Origin: Galeopsis tetrahit | Lineage: Eukaryota > Streptophyta > Magnoliopsida > Lamiales > Lamiaceae | Direction of reading: 5' to 3' | NCBI GenBank assembly: GCA_963675135.1 | Contig: OY776122.1 | Location: forward strand, 17,176,881 to 17,240,880 | Length of the DNA: 64,000 nt | In this document: positions 47,320 through 58,533 of the stretch, piece by piece | Layout: each line of letters opens with the position of its first letter | Position numbering within the stretch: position 1 is the first letter of the stretch | Made by a program: the position numbers and the translations under genes | The notes under the pieces: generated by a model | What the model saw: the letters and a program-made list of their open reading frames with translations, nothing else | The model's database searches: none | Told to the model about the DNA's origin: nothing

Positions 47320-48782
47320 CACTACAAAAAAACGCCCATATAAAGAGGGCAAAGGCGAGGGAATTGCCCTCTTTAATCACTTTGGCGACAGCCCCACTCG
47401 CGAAATAAAGAGGGCCTTTTACCCTCGCCAATTTAATTAATTTAAAAAATTGTAGAATTTGGGTTTGAACCCCCACCCCACTTACCACTTCTATTTAACC
47501 CTCCACCCGCACAGGCGAGAATCGAACCCAGGACCTCCCGAACAAGAAGAGTTTATGCGCTCCTTGTGTGCCGTTTAAGCTAGGAGCTTTAGTCGTTATA
47601 TTTTGAATGCAATTAATATATATATTATAATTTCAGTTTTTTCTTCTTTCCTTCAAAGTAACTTGTTTATCTTTAAATTGTCAAAACACATCTAATATAT
47701 TTATTTTTAAATGTGAAATTATAATATTATGTGTTACAAATAATTAATTATGTTTATTTTGTTTTCCAATTATAAAATTAAAGTTACTTGTTTATTTTTA
47801 AATTGTCAAAACATATTTAATATATTTATTTTTAAATGAAAAATTATAAAATTATGTGTTACAAATAATTAGTTGTGTTTAATTTTGTTCTCCAATTACA
47901 TTTTTTTTAATTCATGATTATTCAATAATTATGTTTAATTAATTTTCTTCATAAATATATACTCCGTGTATATATATATATATTTCAAATTTGTAATTAA
48001 ATCATTGTTGTTAGTAAAAATTATTTGAATATATATACCTTCAATATAATTAAAATAAAAAATTTAACATTAAAAATAAAAATAAAAATCAAGTATCATT
48101 AATAATCAAAACTTAATAATAAATACACCATTAAAATGGAAAGTAAAAGATAAATATTTAAAATTTGGAAACTAAAGAAACCTGTTACTTTAAAAAATAT
48201 TAAAACAATAATTTATAATTATTATAATTGTACAAAAATAACTCAGCTGAATTTTCAACTTATAACAATTATAAAATTTATAGATATAAACACCTTATTA
48301 ATCTTATCCAATTTTAATTCATGATTATTCAATAATTATGTTTAATTAATTTGTTTCCCACATGTATATAATTAACAATATTTAACTATTTAATCAATCA
48401 AATAATGATAATTAACTATTAACCTAATTAATTAATTATATCTAACAATTACAGTAATATATATTAATTACATAAGTATATATGACCATTAGTATATATA
48501 CTCCCTGGCCGCCCTCGCCAACTTCCAGAAAACCAATCTGGGTTTCTTCATTTCGCGAGGGGTATTAATTTCCCTCGCCAATTTGCGAGGGATTTTGGTA
48601 CCCTCGCCAACGCGCTCGTAAATTGGCGAGGGCACTTTTTTCCACTCGCTAATTCGCGAGTGTGATTCCGCCCCTCGCCAATTCCCTCTTTATTTGTGCC
48701 CCTCTTTAAATCCCTCGCCAAATAGCAAGGGTTAAATCCCCCTCTTTAACTCCCCTCGTTATTTGAGCAATTTTTTGTAGTG
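47320..48782. mobile_element. Non-autonomous CACTA element (1.46 kb)
   Basis: Ends CACTACAAAAAAACGCCC and GCAATTTTTTGTAGTG, flanked by AGA on both sides (47317-47319, 48783-48785). Both ends carry arrays of GGCGAGGG/CCCTCGCC motifs. There are no genes; the middle is AT-rich. Read inward from 48782 it closely matches the first 150 bp or so of the CACTA at 61841, so it is probably a deletion derivative of that family. It is nested in the 16.8-kb CACTA. Confidence 0.9.
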
Positions 48783-48785
48783 AGA

Positions 48786-49732
48786 ACATCTCGATTGCAC
48801 TTGAAAAAGTGTGATAGATCACTCAATCGATTTCTAGTCCCAGAAAGTCCAAAAATGAGCCTACGTTATTTGGGTGCTCTCGTTTCTCAAACAATTGCAG
48901 TGCTACTTGTGCCACATCAATATTTAGATTGTTAGATCATGAATAAACTTGTGTATATTAAAAACCTGATGGACACGCGTGTATTACACGAAATGTTAGC
49001 AAATATCATTACATATTAATATATTAAAATAATTGAAACCTACAAATTCATATTTTGTATTACTTTTAAAAACTCCATATTATTTTTTAGTCAAATCAAT
49101 TTCATCATTTATTTTTTATTTTTTAATTTATTGTATGCATGCATCATACTAAGGAATAAAAGGAAATCAATAAAAAAATGTGAAATAATTTGTTTCGTAA
49201 TTTCATTGATTTAATACCTAATTAAAAAATTTATTAATTTATGGTATGTTTGAGAATTTTAGGAAATTAATCAATTAATTAAATTTTAAAGTTGTTAAAA
49301 CTTTCCATATTTAAAAAATCTAAACTAATAATTTAATTACATGTCATATTTTAGAAATCAAACAATTTTATCAAATAAACAAAAAAAACTTACCATATAA
49401 TACTAAACTTACTATTTTATCCATATAATAGAAGATAAAAAATAAATTATAATAGTTAAATTTAATCGATAGAAGATTAACAATAAAATAACGGTCGAGA
49501 ACTTAAATCAACACTTCAATCAGACCAAATTGACGAGAACCAGACGAAAATTGGTTAATCCACAGTCACCCGAGCAACCAAGAACCAAAGTCGATCTAAA
49601 GAAATTGAACAGTTACAAATTGCAACAAACTGTTGCTCAAATCCAATGAGCCATCGATAAATTAAGCAAAATAAAGGAAAAATCGCTCGCCTTCCACGGC
49701 GAACAACAATCGGCCAACCACACACACTCAGC
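48786..49732. other. Non-coding CACTA interior
   Basis: AT-rich and without a gene signal. Confidence 0.5.
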
Positions 49733-50263
49733 CAGTAACGAACCTACTCAGTGCCCAGGGCCAGTGGGCCCCCACTAATTTTGTAAATTTGTTAGGGGTA
49801 TTTTTGGTAATTTTACACATATTAAAATTAATACTCTGTTTTATAATTATTTGCACACTCCTGATATAAAAATAATTCGAACATCATTTTATTTTAAAAT
49901 CGTCACTCATTGAGTCTACATTTTACCCACATTTCACTAAATATATTTTACATTCTACTAAATTTTCCTCACACCTTATCAAATCACTCAAAATGCGCTT
50001 TCTTATTTAACTCTAAACCCCTAAATCCAATTTTCTTTTAAAGTGAATCAGTTAAAATGTGCAAGTTATCACGGAAGGAGTGAGTATTAACTTCTACCAA
50101 AACGTAGCAAAAGTAACTTATTCTATCAATTTAATTTAATGAAATGTGACGTATTGACAATTTTATAATGTGAAATTTTGACGAAAATAATAAATACGCA
50201 CTATTTTATCGTTATAATAATGTTAATCGGGCCCCCTACAGAAAATTTTTGGGTCCGTCACTG
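49733..50263. mobile_element. Non-autonomous hAT element
   Basis: 531 bp, ends CAGTAACGAACCTACTCAG and GGGTCCGTCACTG, with the 8-bp duplication CACTCAGC at 49725-49732 and 50264-50271. Its interior resembles the intronic hAT at 26358 (GGGCC blocks next to both ends). Confidence 0.88.
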
Positions 50264-50271
50264 CACTCAGC

Positions 50272-51716
50272 CAAACCAACAACAAAAGCGGTATGAAATA
50301 AAAAACATAGCACCAAAACCAATCATCAATAACTAAGTAACCGCAATCAACATCGTCATTTGGCACAAAACCACAACAATGAATCATTCCCGAACTGAAA
50401 ACATCAGTCAATCAGCGACGCAAGCAAACTAATTCTACTATGCAGCTGCTAATAAGGGTCACGAACAGATACCACTCGGAAACCAAGACGAAATCCAAAG
50501 TCGGCCGGAAACCGTCAGCAAACAAAAACGAAATCGAAGAACGATCCAATCATCGATGGCGAGATGCACCACAATCTTCAAACCACCTCACAAACGCCAG
50601 CAGAAACCGCCAACATCGAAACGTAACCGCCGACAACGAAGAGACAAGCAATCAGCGGGGACGAACAGCAACCAGAAAACTCGAACCGGCCGGCGGAAAC
50701 CGCCAACATCGAAACATAACCGCTTGGATTCCATTTCACTCAACCATCAACATCGAACACGCATTTCTCTAGAACCGTCAATATTTATTTACGTATTAAT
50801 AGGAGAAAATAGTATTAAACATTTACGAATAATATAATTAGTTTGCCACCAACTTCTGATGCGGTGGGATTATATCTTGAAATTGAGAAGAAATTTGGCT
50901 TTTTGCTTTTTTCTTTCTTGGATGGTACTTGGTAGTTACATTATTTCGGCAGTTCCAGGAATTTAAAATAGTGAGAATTGAAGGTAAGCATTTAAAATAA
51001 TTATATTTAAAACATAAATAAAATAAATACTACTAAAGTATTAAAAAAGAAAAGGATTAAAATTTGAAAGTCCAACCCAGCTACACACAGTCTCCTTATT
51101 TCTTGCGGTAATTCAAAGAAAACCAAATTCTATTCAGCAACAATTTCTTCCCTCTTTTCTTTTTTTATCGATCAATCTTCCCTCTCTTTTATAATCACTC
51201 AAAATGAAAGTTAAATACAATTGGAGAGCACAAGATTATGAGAGCCACTTTTTTCATTTTAGCGGGGTCTGTGCTTTAAAATATTTCACAAATTTTCAGT
51301 TAGGAAATCCCAGAAAAATAGGTTCTAATCAAGATTTTAAGTGATCTCGATTTGCATCAAAATCTCAAGTATCCCCTCTTCTCTTGTCAAACCAATTCAA
51401 CGTCTCTCTCGGCAGCAAATACACTGTGAGTTTTTGTTCTAAATGTCATCTTTGTCTATTGATAGATTTTATGTATGCTTTGTATGCCATGTTTTCTTAA
51501 TTTCAATGTCTTGTTCAATTTTTTACGCTTGTTGACAAAATGCCCAATTTGTTTGTATTTGGGGGAATGGACTTCTCATCTATTATCTTCTCTCCCTTAT
51601 TATTAAAATTCCCAAAATTCACTTTTCAATTTCACCACCAAATTCTTTGGATTTATTTTCCAAATCTAAATTCGGCGTTTGCATTGGGGTAGAAAGCACC
51701 ACCGATCTAAATTCTG
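50272..51716 (+). other. GC-richer region and probable promoter/leader
   Basis: 50280-50760 is A/C-rich with a repeated AACCGCCAACATCGAAAC motif (about 50606 and 50699). From 51060 to 51430 the CT-rich sequence with splice-donor-like CACTGTGAGTTTT near 51422 looks like the 5' leader and first intron of the plus-strand transcription unit that follows. Inference only. Confidence 0.35.
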
Positions 51717-52004
51717 ATGGAGTTGTCGACGACGCCCCGCCGCCGCGCCGTGGAAGGATTACCCACCGAGAATCATTCCTCTCACGACGATCGCTCCAAT
51801 GGGTACCTCGTACACCTTGACGACGCCTGCCACGCTCCCAACGAGGAATTCAAGATCAATGGATCTGACGAAATCGACGGTCACGATGATGAGGTCGATG
51901 ATCCGACGAGAGAGGGGGTTGTTCCCAAATGTTATAAGTATACCGGAATGGGGGTGAATCCTTCTGGTGGGTTTGTTGCAACGGCAGTCGCGGCGGTTCA
52001 ATAG
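51717..52004 (+). CDS. Small acidic ORF upstream of the TNPA-like gene
   Basis: A 95-codon frame from ATG 51717, GC-rich relative to its surroundings, with PRRRAVEGLP near the start and an Asp/Glu-rich middle (DEIDGHDDEVDD). No family is recognised. It could be an early coding exon of the TNPA-like gene or a captured host fragment. The composition and the CT-rich leader before it argue that it is or was transcribed. Confidence 0.4.
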   Translation: MELSTTPRRRAVEGLPTENHSSHDDRSNGYLVHLDDACHAPNEEFKINGSDEIDGHDDEVDDPTREGVVPKCYKYTGMGVNPSGGFVATAVAAVQ

Positions 52005-53077
52005 CTTCTTCTATTTTTTTTTTCTTTTTTTGGAAAACATTAATTTTCATTATTATTAATCCCAGAATGAGTCTTCCAAAAGCAACTCTGTTTGACCTAT
52101 TTAGGTTTATGGTTTTTTTCTTGAAACAATCTATGTTTTCCACTACTCTCATTTTAGAAACAGTTTTTGTTATCCTACTCCTCTTACGGTGAAAATCGAA
52201 AGTTTTAAGGGAATTTGGGTTCTTACACAAAATTGCAATAGCCTCAGGAGAAAATCCAAACATGGTGATTTATATTTTAAGGTTTTTTTTTGTTTCAAAC
52301 AACCCCTACTTTCCTACTCCACTTATTTCTGAAACAACCCCTGTTCCCCTTAGAGTGAAAATCAAAATTTAAGGGTTTTTTTCTTCTTTAAATTGCAACA
52401 GCACCTGATTTATGGTTTTAGTAGTTTTAATGATTGTTGTATGTGAAATTTAGGGATTTAATTTTATTTTCCTTTCCTTTAATTTTGTTTTGGAAAATAA
52501 TATTGTCGGGGTTTCTCTTTTCTCAAGGATGATTGTAACTTGCCTCGGGTATGTTATCATACTTCAAGTTTCATGTACTCTTTTTTGTTTCTTAATTGGT
52601 GTTGCTCTTAAGTTGTTTATGAATGAGCTTTAAAGTTTTATAACATTAATTGTCTAATTGGAAGTTTGATTTTTGCATTCTTTTCACGACATGCTTGAAG
52701 TGTATGCTAATTATGATTTACCTACCAAATAAAAAGTGTGATTTGTGGATTTCACTAGTTTCGTGTTCTCTCTATACAGTAAAAAGTGTATGCCAATTAT
52801 GATTACTTACAAAGTAGTATTAGTTGTATTAATTTGTTGTAAAAATACGGACGTCCTCACCCTCTCGAAGAAAATTTTGTTTCTAGGGTATTTAGTTTCT
52901 TTTTTTTTCCATTTTTCTTAGGAAAATTTCTTAAAAAGGCTCTAATTAGTTTTAAAATGAAAGGTTATTCCACCAAGTATTTTTTTAATGTGACTATTTT
53001 CATCGATGTCATAACTAAATGACAACCTTTGAACATGCATATTTTTTAATGTGACTATTTTCATTGATGTCTAGGCA
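52005..53077 (+). other. Intron-like T-rich stretch
   Basis: T-rich, no frame. It ends in TTTTCATTGATGTCTAG just before the TNPA-like ATG, a plausible splice acceptor. Confidence 0.45.
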
Positions 53078-54816
53078 ATGGCTCCTGGAGGTATGAAAAG
53101 AAAACGAAATTTTATTCCAAGGGAAGGTATTAGAGAAATATTATACAAGGTCATTGGGTCATTCAATGTGGAGAAGAATACTCAAGAAACAAATAAAATG
53201 ACAACAATAGAAACATATCATCCTTCACGTGAAGGAAATCAACGTCATAATTTTGAGAGTGATGTTTTTACGCCAAATTTAGCAACCGAAAGTGTTGAAT
53301 TACCGAGGCATGGAACCTCTGAAATTCCGTCAACCGAAGATGAGGCTGCCACAATAGGTAAATTTATCATTTTAATTATTGTTACGTTTACTTGACTATC
53401 TAAATAGTATAAATATATTTTATGTCCACATGTAGTTGTTGGGTCTAAGAAAAAATGTCGAGGTCAAACACTTGGCAAGGGAATACTGAAGTATTTTGCA
53501 AATACTGGACATAAAATGAAGATTAATGTAAATCCTACGGTTGGAAGACCTCTAAACGGAGACGAGTCCGCAAAGCTTGCATCTCAAATTGGGATAGTGA
53601 CTCGGGATGTTCTTCCAGTTCCAAAAAAGTGGAAAGAAATGGATACAAAAGATGGGTTGGAGTCGATCATTTGAAGGTATGTGAACAAAATTGATCTCAT
53701 TTATTTTCACATTTTATAATTAATCTAAAGTGTTTACATTAAATGTAGATCCATATGGATGTCAATATTGATGAGCCTGGTGTGAGACAAGCCTTGGTTG
53801 ATAGGTTGAAAATTAGCAGTCGAAACCAACGTCACAAGTTGCATAAGCACTTTGTTAAATATGCAACTTTGGATGAAGCAAAAAATAACAAACCCGTTTT
53901 ATGTCGTACACAAGAACAATGGGAAGAGCTTTGTGATCTTTTTTCATCAGATAACTACAAGGTAATAATCATTTAAAAAAAATATGCTTAAATGTTACGA
54001 TAAGTTTATAATTTTATATATTAAAATTATATTATTTTTTCTAGCGTGTGTGTTAGGTGAATAAAGAAAATAGGAGCAAGTTGAAATGCAAACATATTTC
54101 GCGAAGAAAGGCTTTTGTAGTTAGGCACCATGCAATTGTGAGTAATTTATTTCTCATGCTTAGTAATGTTTAATTATTGGTTAATAGTTGAATTTTATTT
54201 AATTAATTGACTTTAAACTATATTTAGTTTTTTTGGGATAGTTATGGTGTTATTGATTTTACAGTCAATATATTTGAGCTAGCTAAATATGTTGATTCTT
54301 TGCAGTCTAAACACGAGTTAAATGGTGAAGAGTGTGATAGGATTGAATTGTATGTCCGTACACATTCTTCAGAAAAAGATGGTTGGAAATCCGATGAGGC
54401 TAAAGAAAATTGGGTAAGTCATGTAGGCATGTACAAATGAGATTTCATTTTATTACTAATATTGATGTTAATTAATTTTTTTGTCATAATTAATGACCAC
54501 ACAGGAGAAAATGGTAAAGAAACGAGAAGAATATGCTGAGCACGGAATTGATAAAAGTTCAGCTGAAATTGTTCTTGAGGTCCTAGGCCATGGGACTGGT
54601 TATATAAAAGGGTTTGGATATGGTCCAAAGCCTCCGAGTAGACGTAGTGTTTCGGATGTTGTTTCTAACCAATTGGAAAGGGAGTTACTTGAGACAAAAG
54701 AAAAGTTGGAAGCATCTGAAACTCGCGTGGGTGCACTTCAGGAAGAAGTGAGTGATATAAAAGGCACCATGAACAAACTTATGAATTTCTTGACCGAGAG
54801 GGGGATAAGTCTTTGA
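53078..54816 (+). pseudogene. TNPA-like protein (plant transposase, Ptta/En/Spm family)
   Basis: Six exons with GT-AG borders: 53078-53357, 53436-53676, 53749-53961, 54057-54137, 54306-54413 and 54505-54816. The order of conserved blocks is RGQTLGKGILKYF, PVPKKWKEM, QRHKLHKHF, EQWEELCDLF, NRSKLKCKHISRRKAF, LYVRTHSSEKDGW and a C-terminal coiled coil of about 50 residues (NQLERELLETKEKLEASE). This is the Transposase_24/Ptta family, which in En/Spm binds subterminal sites. Exon 2 ends with TGA at 53672 and is one base short for exon 3's phase, so a single deleted base is the likely lesion. All other borders keep phase. Confidence 0.82.
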
Positions 54817-55039
54817 GATTTAGGAAACCTTCCTTATATTTATATTTATTTTTATTATTGTTGCTTTTGACTGTTGAAACAATTAAGTTCATTTTATTTT
54901 TTATCTTATTATACAATTTAAATTTATTTACTATCTTTAATTTAATGTTCAACGTAAATATTTATTTATTATTATGTAGTAATTAAATTAGTTCATTACA
55001 ATAATATATTTAATTAATGCAAATATATATACAATTCAA
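54817..55039. other. 3' flank of the TNPA-like gene
   Basis: AT-rich, no features beyond candidate polyadenylation-type A/T sequence. Confidence 0.4.
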
Positions 55040-55143
55040 CCAAAATCTCAATAAAAAAATTTTATTGGTCACGGTAAAAATGTAATTAATGACAAAAAAA
55101 TTGTCACCATATACTAATTATTAATGACGATAGATGTTGTCAC

Positions 55144-55181
<38 letters not shown>

Positions 55182-56130
55182 ATGACGCTTGCTATTTTAT
55201 CACTAAAATATTACTATTTAATGACAAATTGTGTTGTCATTATATATATGCACATATGATGACAATAAAAAATTCGTAACAATAACATGATTCTTATGTG
55301 ATGAAATATTTAAATGAAGACGACATATATCTTGTCATTATATCTAGAAATCTAGTGACAATTATAATATTCGTCACTAAATAATAGTTCTTATGACAAA
55401 AATATTCCGTCACCATTTCTACGCTATTTAGTGATCAAAAATATTTTGTCGCTTAATATTACTCTTTCGTGACGCATTGTGTCGTCATTATAAATACATA
55501 TATATAACAACGATTAAAATTTTGTCACTAAAGTGTTATTCTTTGGTGACGAACTATATAAAAGGTGACGAAATTATTCATTTAATTGTGACGATAATGT
55601 TGTCATTAAAATTTGACAAATGCGGTTGAAAATGGAAAAAATCGTCACTTAAAATTATTATTTTAGTGACAATAAATCAAATCGTCATGTAAAGTTGAAC
55701 TGTTTGGCGACGAACTATATAAATTACGGCGAAATAATTAATATATTCGTGACGGAAATTTCGTCATTACAATTTTAAAAGGTTGATATGAAATGGATAA
55801 TCGTCGCTAAAAATTAATATTTTAGTGACAATAAATAAAAACGTCATTTAAAGTCGAACTTTTAGTGACGAAATATCATATTCAGCGATAAAATTTAGTA
55901 TAAAATGTGACGCATTATTCGTCACCATAGATGGAATAATATAGCGACGATGAACTTTAGCGTCGCCAAAAGATGACCGTTGATGACGAATTCAAATAAA
56001 GTCACATTTACCTAATGTGACGCACCTACGGCGACCTTCTTTGCGACGGCGAAAAATTGTCGTCAAACACATTTTGTGACGAAAATCGATGCTTTTATGA
56101 CGAATTGTTGTCGTCGCGATTTCTCAAATT
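55040..56130. repeat. Right subterminal repeat region of the CACTA
   Basis: Dense TGACGA, TCGTCA and GTGACG motifs in both orientations, more diverged than the left array and without a fixed period. A TA microsatellite lies at 55148-55180. Confidence 0.8.
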
Positions 56131-56143
56131 TCCTGTAGTGCAT

Positions 56144-56449
56144 GATCGTCATCTTATCACTGCATTAGTGGAGATGGCGCCTAGAGACACACACCTTCCA
56201 CTTTCCGATCGGGAGGTCACTATAACATTGCAAGATGTGGTTGTTTTATGGGGGTTGTCGATAGATGGAGAACCTGTTATATGTCCGGAATTGAGATACT
56301 CACCATCAGAATGGCAGACATATATTGAAACTTGGCTAGGGTTCCGGCCAATTGACGGAGAGATGAGGACTACCAATGCGATCCTCCTGACTTCAATTAT
56401 AGAGCACCTAAGGCGTCAGCATATTGACTGGAATACACCACAAGTATAA
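56144..56449 (+). pseudogene. Plant-mobile-domain protein, second piece
   Basis: Continues the frame left at 39322. It has RHLITALVEMAPRDTH, LPLSDREVTITLQDVVVLWG, LSIDGEPV and WLGFRP, all conserved PMD blocks. After PQ at 56443 the frame meets TAA. The rest of the domain (usually an RAYILxLIGG block and beyond) is absent. The GTATAA at 56444 could be a splice donor, but no downstream exon is visible and minus-strand MuDR sequence begins at once. Confidence 0.78.
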
Positions 56450-57599
56450 ATATATTTTTTATCAGCATGCTCCACAACAAGTTTTACATTGTATGTTGGA
56501 TCAACGTGCACCAAGCTCTCCAGGTCAACTGCAAGCAAGTTTTTACAAAGATTTCTATGAGTGTTTGAGCTCGTATCCATAAGACGGGAATGTGGTGGGC
56601 CCAATTGGCTGATTTTCCAACAATTATATTTTTTACTCAAATGTGCACGCAACCACCATGACAATTTTGCGATGCTGGGCAATGGTCAATACCAATGTTA
56701 GTGTTTTGCTTACACACAATTTTCCAAATGGTCGGTGTGCTCTGCACAACTCTATACTCACGTCTTGCATGACGCACCGAGTAATCCTTCACGACAGATA
56801 GCATTTGTTTTTTATCTGTGAAAAACATCCCTTTCCACAAAACTCCATGTTCTGCATTGTACATCCTAGTCTCACTTGGAATACCTATTGAATCAGTAGG
56901 TATTTCCTCGTAAGACGGTGTAAAAAATGGTACATTTGATAAATTTGGATGCGGTGGCACTATTGGCATTTGATCATCATGTGGATGGTAATACCCAGTT
57001 GTTGGACCCTCGTCATCAGATGAACCCTCCTCGAGACCTGAATCAGTACTATCTTGAGAATGTATCTCGTCATCATTACTCTGATTCGTATCAAGTGCCA
57101 GGAGATCAACTACAGTTGAATTGTGCTAGGCGACCTCATTTGTAATACCACGAAGTATAACATTACAATCATATCCACCTCTTGAGTGGTGTTCATCTGC
57201 CCATGAATCCCAAGCTCGTGGGGCCTTATTTGTAACACCAGATTAATAGTGATAGTTATGATCATAACCACCGATGTGTTCACTTGCCCATGTATTATGG
57301 GGTGCTTGTGGGGGCACCTTCATTTCAGACTCCACTAATAATTCAACAAGATTGAGACGGCTATTCGGACTGAAAAAGAAGCGAAGATCACGATTGCTCT
57401 TAATAGGGCAGCATGACGACACATCTCCATTATTAATTACGGAAGACACATTCAATGAATAAATATTTAGATCCAATCATGTAATCTCCGACAACTCACG
57501 TAATAGATCGTCAAAATCAATCATACGATCAACATGTGTCGAGCCAACAATTACTACGCAAGAGCGCACTATAATTCCTATGTCTTCTGGAGTGGTCAT
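56450..57599 (-). pseudogene. MuDR-type transposase, N-terminal half
   Basis: A minus-strand frame from ATG 57599 has three in-frame stops (57477, 57243, about 57126) and one frameshift near 56660. After an acidic linker comes VLWKGMFFTDKKQMLSVVKD, then REYRVVQSTPTIWKIVCKQN and WLRAHLSKKYNCWKISQ, the MuDR N-terminal DNA-binding domain. HSRLMDTSSNTHRNLCKNLL follows. The catalytic MULE domain and zinc knuckle are missing; the sequence ends where the PMD fragment ends. It belonged to an autonomous Mutator-like element now deleted. Confidence 0.8.
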
Positions 57600-58533
57600 A
57601 TCTTCAAAAAAACCAACATTTATTAATTAAAAATTTTAGAAAAAAAAAACATTTTTATATATGTTCTCGTAAAAATATAACTAAGATTTTTTAAGTCAGA
57701 CTCTCATATATTTACTTTTACATACCATATATTAATAGATAAAAAAAAAAATTTATTCAAACCATGCTTTCAATAATTTATACATTAAAAATAATATTTT
57801 ATTTTAATTTTAATTTACTAAGTATCATATTAATAGATTTGCTACGTAAAAAAATATTTTATTCTATTTTTTTTAAATAAGAGTATTATACATTAAATCG
57901 AGAGAATTATATATATCAGTATCTTATAATTATTAAAATAATTATATAATTTTTAATTATACACTAAAAACAATTAGGAGTTATAATATAACTTATTCAA
58001 TTGAGAAAACTAGTGAATAATAATCTAGTACAGCTAATGTGTATTTTTTCAGAAATTTTCAATAAAAAATAAAATAAAATTATACCACCTTTCTTAAATT
58101 TCACAAGAATCTTTCTTAAATAATAATTTATCAATAATTAGGCAGTTCATAGTTAATTTATAAAAATACTATATTGATGAATGTATAAGCTTAAATAAAG
58201 AACAATGTCTTAACTATTACGTCAAAATTCAATATACTACTTTTATAATGCATCAAAATTAATAATAATATAACCATAAAATATATTAAACGTCATAGAA
58301 ATAAAAAATCATGCAAGTATCGAAATAGAGTTGTTTAAGTACTAACCTTTATGATGATTCTTTATAATCTCTTACAACTAAATCGTCACGTCCAACAACT
58401 GAAAATATTTTTAGCACATTAGTATATTGTAAACAAGTAAAAATTATTAACAAATATTTATGTAAATAATTTTTTAAAGAGAATTACCAAATAAAACTGT
58501 TAGAAGAATAAGAGCAAGAAGAAGAAATATATA
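57600..58533. other. AT-rich non-coding stretch
   Basis: No frame or paired repeat supported. Confidence 0.5.

Larger units (their letters stand above)
39323..56140. mobile_element. 16.8-kb CACTA (En/Spm-type) element
   Basis: Left end CACTACAGGAAAT and right end ATTTCCTGTAGTG, flanked by a 3-bp CAT duplication (39320-39322, 56141-56143). Both ends have subterminal arrays of TGACGA/TCGTCA motifs. It carries a six-exon TNPA-like gene on the plus strand and, on the minus strand, only the N-terminal remnant of a TNP2-type transposase. It is therefore non-autonomous at present. It contains other elements: a hAT-like element, a Stowaway, a small CACTA and a hAT. The size is large for the class and partly due to those insertions. 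Confidence 0.93.

Noticed and set aside
47505..47580. tRNA-like stretch GAGAATCGAACCCAGGACC
   Set aside because: It resembles a T-arm in reverse, but acceptor stem, D-arm and anticodon arm cannot be folded. It lies inside the small CACTA; the similar stretches near 3820 and 27280 fail likewise.
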